Below are positions 16,350-21,642 of a DNA stretch of 21,642 nucleotides, in pieces. The notes under the pieces are model-generated. The model was given only the letters and a program-made list of their open reading frames with translations, did no database searches and was not told the DNA's origin. Position 1 is the first letter of the stretch, and each line of letters starts with the position of its first letter. The stretch spans positions 1-21,642 of the forward strand of contig CYKH01000505.1 in NCBI GenBank assembly GCA_001460835.1. Reading direction: 5' to 3'. The DNA comes from Bodo saltans (Eukaryota > Euglenozoa > Kinetoplastea > Eubodonida > Bodonidae). The translations under genes and the position numbers were made by a program.

Positions 16350-19300
16350 ATGAATCTTGACGACAACCGCCCAGCAAGCATTCGCTTGCCAAAAGATGAT
16401 GCCGCCAAACGAAACGGAACAGCCGATTTCTTGCAAAAGACTCCAAGCCATATTCGCATATTTCGAGTGGGTTCTGTGATTGCATCGTTTTACACGGAAA
16501 CGTCGTTGCTAGGTGACCCTGTCACCGCTCAGCAAACGACACCTCACGCTGACCTCTCAGAAAATGAATCTGACGATGACAGCCATGACGCGTCTTCATG
16601 GGAAGGTCCACGCGGGACAGTGACGGAGTTGAGCTCTCTCATTGTAAGCGCAGTGCTTGCTGCGCTACACGGAGGCCACTTGATTGGCAACTCAGTCAAG
16701 CAGTTCTCGATTGTTTGGAGTGCTGCGTCTGTGGCTGCCTACGAGGAGATGAGGAATCGCGGTGAACATGGACGAACGACGCCAGCAACAACGAAGCAGC
16801 AACCTCCAACAAGTTCGGCGAGTACGTTTTCGACGGTGATTCGAGAGACACTCTTGCACCTCGGTTCGGAATTGCTGGAAGGAGATGGCCTGTGGATTCG
16901 TTGTGATGACAATGAAGGATTTCGACTAAAAGTTGCATTGCGGCAGAGCACCGAGCACGATGATGCAATCACTGTCATCATACCGCACGCCGCCAAGTTT
17001 GACGACGAGAAGATGCAGAAGGCGATTGCAGCGACCACCACCTTCCACCTCCTTCCCTCGCAGAATATCTTGTGGAATGCATTTGTGGTTCCAGTGTCGG
17101 TGCAACTCGAGGCGCTGATCGCGTCGACGTTGCAACAATGGGCCCCGTGGACGGTTGACGTCATCCCTGCCAATCATTGTGATATGTGCCCTCCTATCGG
17201 TGACATCGTGGGAGTGACGAAGAGCGACAGCGATCAGGCGCTCGGTGGAGATCAATCACCACCAAACTCAGCGGCATCGTCTTTCGTCAGTGGAATGAAT
17301 CGTGTCATGCCTCGCAGCAACTCCAGCCTGGTCCTGGAAACGCCGAACACTGTTGGCACAAAGTTTTCGATTGCGTCTCCACCAGCGTCTCCTGGAATGT
17401 CGCGAGTACCATCTCGAGCATTTTCCGTTGAGGCGTTGGATATGGGTGATGAGCGAATTCCGCACACGCCGACATCGTCAGTCTTCCGCAACAGAGGGCG
17501 CAATGCGCGGCTCGCTCGCACTGCACTGCGCTGTGAGACGCATGGCTCGTCTGCAGTCGTCATGCTGCGCGTTGAGAGTGATTACACGAAGTTTCTTGAA
17601 TCGCACGTATCGTCACGAGCTGCATCATCGACGACTGCAACAGTTGCAAACTGTCAGACACTCACCGACTTGTATCATCGCCTTTTCCAAGCATCAAACG
17701 CGTCTGTGTGTGAGCACGGTGGAAGCGTCAGTTCCATATCATTTGCCGTTGTCCCTCACTACGCTGAGCAGCAGCAGCAGAACAACAACAACGATTATTT
17801 GAGCGATGAAATTATGGCGGCTCGTGTGACGTTGTGTGTGGAGGTGCTGTGTGTCCTTCCTCGCATCGAACTTTCTCGCGATATTATTCACTTTTCTTCC
17901 ATTTGTGGGGAAGTCGCCGTGTCGCTCGTTGACGCGGCGACCACCACGGTTTCCGACTGGCAACGCACCTCAATCCTCGCAAATCAACAGACTTCGCGTT
18001 CTGCACATTTTCATGTTAGCAGTTGCTTGTTGCAAGGGCGATTGTTACACTCCCCAAGCATCACTGGCAGCAGTCTCGCACACAGAGCTGAAGTCGACCT
18101 TGTGGGTGGGTTTGTGTGTGAACGTGCTCGGTTTCTCTTGGCCTCTGCCAAAGAAGACAACGAGTTTCAAAGAGGTGGTGGTGATGATGATGGTGGTGAG
18201 GTCACATCATCGTGCATTCAAGAGACGCCAAATTCGATGCGGCCTGAAGGACATGTGATGGAAACGACACGGCAACTACCTCCAGCTTATCGTCACCTCT
18301 CGTCGAGTCTGACGAACGTCGTTGATGGTGCCCCACAAGCACTGAGTGAGCAACATCGGCACTTGGCCAGTAGCCTGCTGCAGCTTAAACTCCGCACGAG
18401 CGGTCTCCGAATTTTGGTTGGGGCAGAGCAAGCCTGGAGGGTCGTTGGAAACATGGTTTCTCGTTTGTTGTCTCAGCGGCCAAAGGAGAGGAGCACCGCA
18501 CGTCCCTCTCATGCCGATTCCGCAGCTCAACCCGTTGTGTGTCTGAATACAACGACCACTTCGTCCCTGTGTCTCGTCGTGGGCGAAGCCAAGTGTGGCA
18601 AAACGTCCTTTCTCCTCGATTGTCTCATTCAACTTTCGGTTCTCCCCATCACACTATTTCTCGATGGATCGTGTTGCAGAGGATCTGCATCTGCTGCACG
18701 GCGTTGGAGCGAAGAGAAGCACTCGCCTACGTCGAGTACCTCAGGCATTGCGTGCCCATTAATCATGTTGATGTACCTTGAGCTGAACGAGCGCATCAGT
18801 CAAGCCACCCCCTCTCAGCACAGCGAGGGGTTCGCGAAGGCGTCTTCGCCTTCCGTGGCAGAACTTGTGTTGGCCGTGAAGGCACAGTTTCACTCAATGG
18901 CAACGCAGCGAAAAGTCCTCGTGCTTATTATTGACGACATTCACAAGATGACCCACGACAAGGCAAGCATTTCTATCATTTCCAGTATTGCCAAAGAGTG
19001 CTGTCTTCCACTGGCGGTTATTGCGTCCACCGTCGACACCACATCCATTGCAGGCATCACTGCACAAGTTGATGACGTCGCCACCGCTTACCTCGACGAT
19101 AATCCTCTCCAGGACTGCTGTCGTGTGACCACCCCTTGTGAGGAGGAGGGGCTGACAAATACTTACAAAGTCCTGCGGCAATTCGTGAGCACCACCGTGT
19201 TGGGCGAAGCGCTGCTGGGGTCGAGCTCGGGGGTGGAGGCATTGCCGCTCCGGCGGCTACTTTCCAGTGTTCGCAGAGCCTCTTGCGGGTCGCTGATTGC

Positions 19301-21578
19301 GCTGGCGTCTCTCGGGCACGATCTCAAAGATCGGGCTGATCTCTTGACCCTAACGTCGACTGCACAACAACCGGCGGGTAGCAATGGAATTGGCCTGACT
19401 CCCCAAGAGCAGGACTTCCTTCTCGTCTCCCGGCTCGAGGACCGCCTCGTGGCCGACGTCTCCAATACTTTCCATCATGCTCTGTGCGATCACATCTCAG
19501 TCATGAAGCCGCAAGAAGCGTCATGGCTGGCAGCAGTGGTGTGCTACTGCGCTGCCATGGGAGAGTGGGACTCTGGGATTCCGATGCATGTCGCGATGCT
19601 GTTGTATCGCATATCAAATGCTCCGAAGTACTTGATTGGTGACGAATCGTTGAACTATGAGCCGATTGTGATTTCAGAGAGGTCTGAAAGTGACTCTATG
19701 ACTAACAATAGTTTCTTGATTGAGGCAGATGCAAGTGATGCGCAGAACGACAGCTTCGACAACGTGATCCTCGCACGCCTCTCAGTGAAGTCCCGCGACA
19801 CAGCGGCGTCAGCTGCCGGATTGGCAAGTCTCGTGAGAACCTGCGAAGACGACCCCGCCAAAGTATTTTTGTTGCCGTTTTGTATTCCACGTGTCGTGAT
19901 TCGCTTGATGCGGTCTGATGTGATTGCCGAAAGTTGTCGCCGCCTTGCATCGACGATGGAGTGGTGGTACAGCGGCCTACCCACTCACGCACGCTGCTGG
20001 CTGGCGTGCATGAATGGGGAGATCCCAATTCATGACACTCACCTTGCCGACGATATCCGTGTCACTCTCAACGCTGAAGGAATTGGAAGCAGTCGCATTT
20101 GTAACACCCTACGCCGACATGGTTACAATCATCACCAGAACTCATGCGCAACAGCCGGAAGCAGTGATCAACTGTCACTTCAAGCCCCGCACGGCTTTGG
20201 TCGTGGTTCAGATACTGTTCAGGCCATTGTGGAAGTTGCTGCTCAGAGCGATCGATATGGCGCAGTCTTAGCTGTCCTCGCCGCCTCCAACGGAAATCGC
20301 AGAAAACTTCGCAGAACGGGAAGGTCGGCTGGAGTAGGGCTGGTCACAATCGTCACACGGTTTCACGATATCGACGTAGCACTTGAACAACTGCGGTACG
20401 CATGGCGTGCTGTCGACGACGCAAGCATCAAGCATGCACAACGAATCAGTCACAACAACATACCTCAGCGCAGCGAATCCGCAGATGGGATGCCACCCAC
20501 AACATCATCATTCCGAACCCCTCTGTCTGTCGAAGGTCGGTGGGAGGGTGTTGTTGTTCATGGCAGCCTCTTCGATGCGGAAGAAGTGTCAGTGCAAGCA
20601 GTGATGAACGAAGTCGGCGAAAGCAAAGCTCGCCTGAGAGCAGTTTGGGAGATCTGCAAAAGTTTGTCAACGTTCATGGAACAGCACCCTCTCGCTGCCG
20701 ACCCATACGACCCGCCACTGCGTGCTGCCGTGTTAGAGGTGGACCGGTGCGTTTTGCAAGCAACCGGTGCTGACGGTGCAGAGACACTGGCCTCAGGCAT
20801 TGGTGACTGGCAGGTTTCTCTCCAAACTCTCTGTGAAACCCTTGCGATACGATGCAAAGACCTAAGTAGCAGAATGTGCAGCATCCTGTCCGACATCGAT
20901 CTACGTCGCATTCGTACAAAGCTCGAGGCCTCTGTCAAGTGCACCGTTTTGCGAACAGCGCTCGCTGACATCGTATCGACACTCGCCGACGTGAACCAAG
21001 TCCGAAGAAAATTGGAGAGCACCGACACGTCGAAGACAGCACAGGCTCAGCAGCTTGAAGGGGTGATCGCAGCTAAAGTTCACAACATCCGTCAGAAGCT
21101 GATCAGCGTCGTTCTCCTCGCCTCATCAGTCGCGCGGATGTCCCAGACCTTGTCAAGCGGAGGGCATCGTCACGTCGACGTTGTGATGCATCAAGCAACT
21201 TCACCAACTTCAGCAGAACGCATCCACGACCGCTTCATGACGGAAGTCACTCAGAGGTACATCTCGTCAGTCAGCTCACTTGCTGACCATGTCCACTCTT
21301 CTCGAGCAGCTCTGGTGCAAGACTTTCTTACGCTGACAATCTCGTTTGTCACGACATTCGCCGCGGTGACGATCGACACATGCGTCGCTAAGCGCGTGTC
21401 AGAAGCAGTTGGGGATGTTTCTCCATGCAATCTTGAGACTTGCACTGTCACCCAAGAAGCCAATGGTTGGTCGATATCTGTAGAGAAATCAGTTGTCGCC
21501 CAAGAGCAATCAGCAGCAGCAGCAAAGCCCTCACTCATCAGCAGCACGGGTAGGTGGCAACGAAAAGGTGCGAAATGA
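16350..21578 (+). CDS. Soluble-adenylyl-cyclase-like protein: two degenerate cyclase domains plus STAND ATPase
   Basis: The product is 1742 residues from the first ATG. Two regions show the spacing of class III cyclase domains without their catalytic residues. Domain 1 has IFRVGSVIASF (37-47) and HGGHLIGNSVKQFSIVW (107-123). Domain 2 has MLRVESDYTKF (405-415) and HGGSVSSISFAVVPHY (456-471), with a later CGEVAVSLV like the family HTGEV. In both, the first metal Asp is Val (40 and 408). The second is Lys117 in domain 1 and Ala466 in domain 2. A linker with VGAEQAWRVVGNMVSRLL (690 on, family VGRExE) leads to a STAND/AAA_16 ATPase with Walker A GEAKCGKT (745-752) and Walker B LIIDDIH (D862, D863). 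The rest (about 1000-1742) is helical and unrecognised. The order and length match mammalian ADCY10. I infer an ATPase signalling scaffold with dead cyclase domains. The ATPase call is firm; the cyclase ancestry is inferred from aligned patterns. Confidence 0.75.
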   Translation: MNLDDNRPASIRLPKDDAAKRNGTADFLQKTPSHIRIFRVGSVIASFYTETSLLGDPVTAQQTTPHADLSENESDDDSHDASSWEGPRGTVTELSSLIVSAVLAALHGGHLIGNSVKQFSIVWSAASVAAYEEMRNRGEHGRTTPATTKQQPPTSSASTFSTVIRETLLHLGSELLEGDGLWIRCDDNEGFRLKVALRQSTEHDDAITVIIPHAAKFDDEKMQKAIAATTTFHLLPSQNILWNAFVVPVSVQLEALIASTLQQWAPWTVDVIPANHCDMCPPIGDIVGVTKSDSDQALGGDQSPPNSAASSFVSGMNRVMPRSNSSLVLETPNTVGTKFSIASPPASPGMSRVPSRAFSVEALDMGDERIPHTPTSSVFRNRGRNARLARTALRCETHGSSAVVMLRVESDYTKFLESHVSSRAASSTTATVANCQTLTDLYHRLFQASNASVCEHGGSVSSISFAVVPHYAEQQQQNNNNDYLSDEIMAARVTLCVEVLCVLPRIELSRDIIHFSSICGEVAVSLVDAATTTVSDWQRTSILANQQTSRSAHFHVSSCLLQGRLLHSPSITGSSLAHRAEVDLVGGFVCERARFLLASAKEDNEFQRGGGDDDGGEVTSSCIQETPNSMRPEGHVMETTRQLPPAYRHLSSSLTNVVDGAPQALSEQHRHLASSLLQLKLRTSGLRILVGAEQAWRVVGNMVSRLLSQRPKERSTARPSHADSAAQPVVCLNTTTTSSLCLVVGEAKCGKTSFLLDCLIQLSVLPITLFLDGSCCRGSASAARRWSEEKHSPTSSTSGIACPLIMLMYLELNERISQATPSQHSEGFAKASSPSVAELVLAVKAQFHSMATQRKVLVLIIDDIHKMTHDKASISIISSIAKECCLPLAVIASTVDTTSIAGITAQVDDVATAYLDDNPLQDCCRVTTPCEEEGLTNTYKVLRQFVSTTVLGEALLGSSSGVEALPLRRLLSSVRRASCGSLIALASLGHDLKDRADLLTLTSTAQQPAGSNGIGLTPQEQDFLLVSRLEDRLVADVSNTFHHALCDHISVMKPQEASWLAAVVCYCAAMGEWDSGIPMHVAMLLYRISNAPKYLIGDESLNYEPIVISERSESDSMTNNSFLIEADASDAQNDSFDNVILARLSVKSRDTAASAAGLASLVRTCEDDPAKVFLLPFCIPRVVIRLMRSDVIAESCRRLASTMEWWYSGLPTHARCWLACMNGEIPIHDTHLADDIRVTLNAEGIGSSRICNTLRRHGYNHHQNSCATAGSSDQLSLQAPHGFGRGSDTVQAIVEVAAQSDRYGAVLAVLAASNGNRRKLRRTGRSAGVGLVTIVTRFHDIDVALEQLRYAWRAVDDASIKHAQRISHNNIPQRSESADGMPPTTSSFRTPLSVEGRWEGVVVHGSLFDAEEVSVQAVMNEVGESKARLRAVWEICKSLSTFMEQHPLAADPYDPPLRAAVLEVDRCVLQATGADGAETLASGIGDWQVSLQTLCETLAIRCKDLSSRMCSILSDIDLRRIRTKLEASVKCTVLRTALADIVSTLADVNQVRRKLESTDTSKTAQAQQLEGVIAAKVHNIRQKLISVVLLASSVARMSQTLSSGGHRHVDVVMHQATSPTSAERIHDRFMTEVTQRYISSVSSLADHVHSSRAALVQDFLTLTISFVTTFAAVTIDTCVAKRVSEAVGDVSPCNLETCTVTQEANGWSISVEKSVVAQEQSAAAAKPSLISSTGRWQRKGAK

Positions 21579-21642
21579 CCTGCATATTACCAACGGATGC
21601 GTTTTTTTTTTTTTTTTGTTACTGTTTTTCTGGTTTTCCTCG
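21579..21642 (+). promoter_or_regulatory. Start of the next spacer, with a T16 run
   Basis: Soon after the last stop codon comes a run of 16 T (21602-21617) and further pyrimidine-rich sequence to the window edge. It is probably the pyrimidine tract of the next gene's trans-splice acceptor; the AG itself is not in the window. Confidence 0.5.

Noticed and set aside
19400-21578. TPR repeats in the tail of the pseudo-cyclase protein
   Set aside because: The region is helical, but I could not find a repeating 34-residue pattern with the usual small and aromatic positions.

Overview
The window looks like nuclear DNA of a kinetoplastid protist, most likely a free-living bodonid such as Bodo saltans. 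Six long, intronless genes all lie on the + strand. The gaps between them are short (about 225 to 780 bases), and each holds pyrimidine runs followed by AG, as expected for trans-splicing of a polycistronic transcript. One gene encodes a myosin whose tail ends in two UBA domains, a layout known from kinetoplastid myosin XXI. The genus is an inference; the sequence does not prove it.

Layout, left to right. 1-1262 has no convincing gene. It contains a pair of ~76-base direct repeats (636-713 and 1104-1177), each carrying its own splice-acceptor-like signal. They flank a 390-base segment with two perfect tight hairpins and weak open frames on both strands. 1263-1919 encodes a small four-helix membrane protein of unknown function. 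2282-5755 encodes a 1157-residue coiled-coil protein with an N-terminal double-CxxC zinc motif. 6199-9798 encodes a 1199-residue protein with an NFX1-type zinc-finger region. In front of it I read the worn end of an SF1 (UPF1/ZNFX1-like) helicase domain. 10108-10632 encodes a very short Qa-SNARE (syntaxin) without a regulatory Habc bundle. 11411-12217 encodes a PH-domain protein. 12443-15970 encodes the UBA-tailed myosin. 16350-21578 encodes a 1742-residue protein that I read as a soluble-adenylyl-cyclase-like protein: two cyclase homology domains that have both lost their metal-binding residues, followed by a STAND/AAA_16 ATPase with intact Walker motifs.

The SNARE, PH-domain protein and myosin are adjacent, and all three could act in membrane traffic. 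Neighbours in kinetoplastid polycistrons are usually not functionally related, so adjacency is weak evidence. The most unusual items are the pseudo-cyclase ATPase, the decayed helicase fused to NFX1 fingers, the stripped-down syntaxin and the hairpin-bearing segment between the direct repeats. I saw no tRNA, rRNA, CRISPR array, transposon or viral remnant that I could support.
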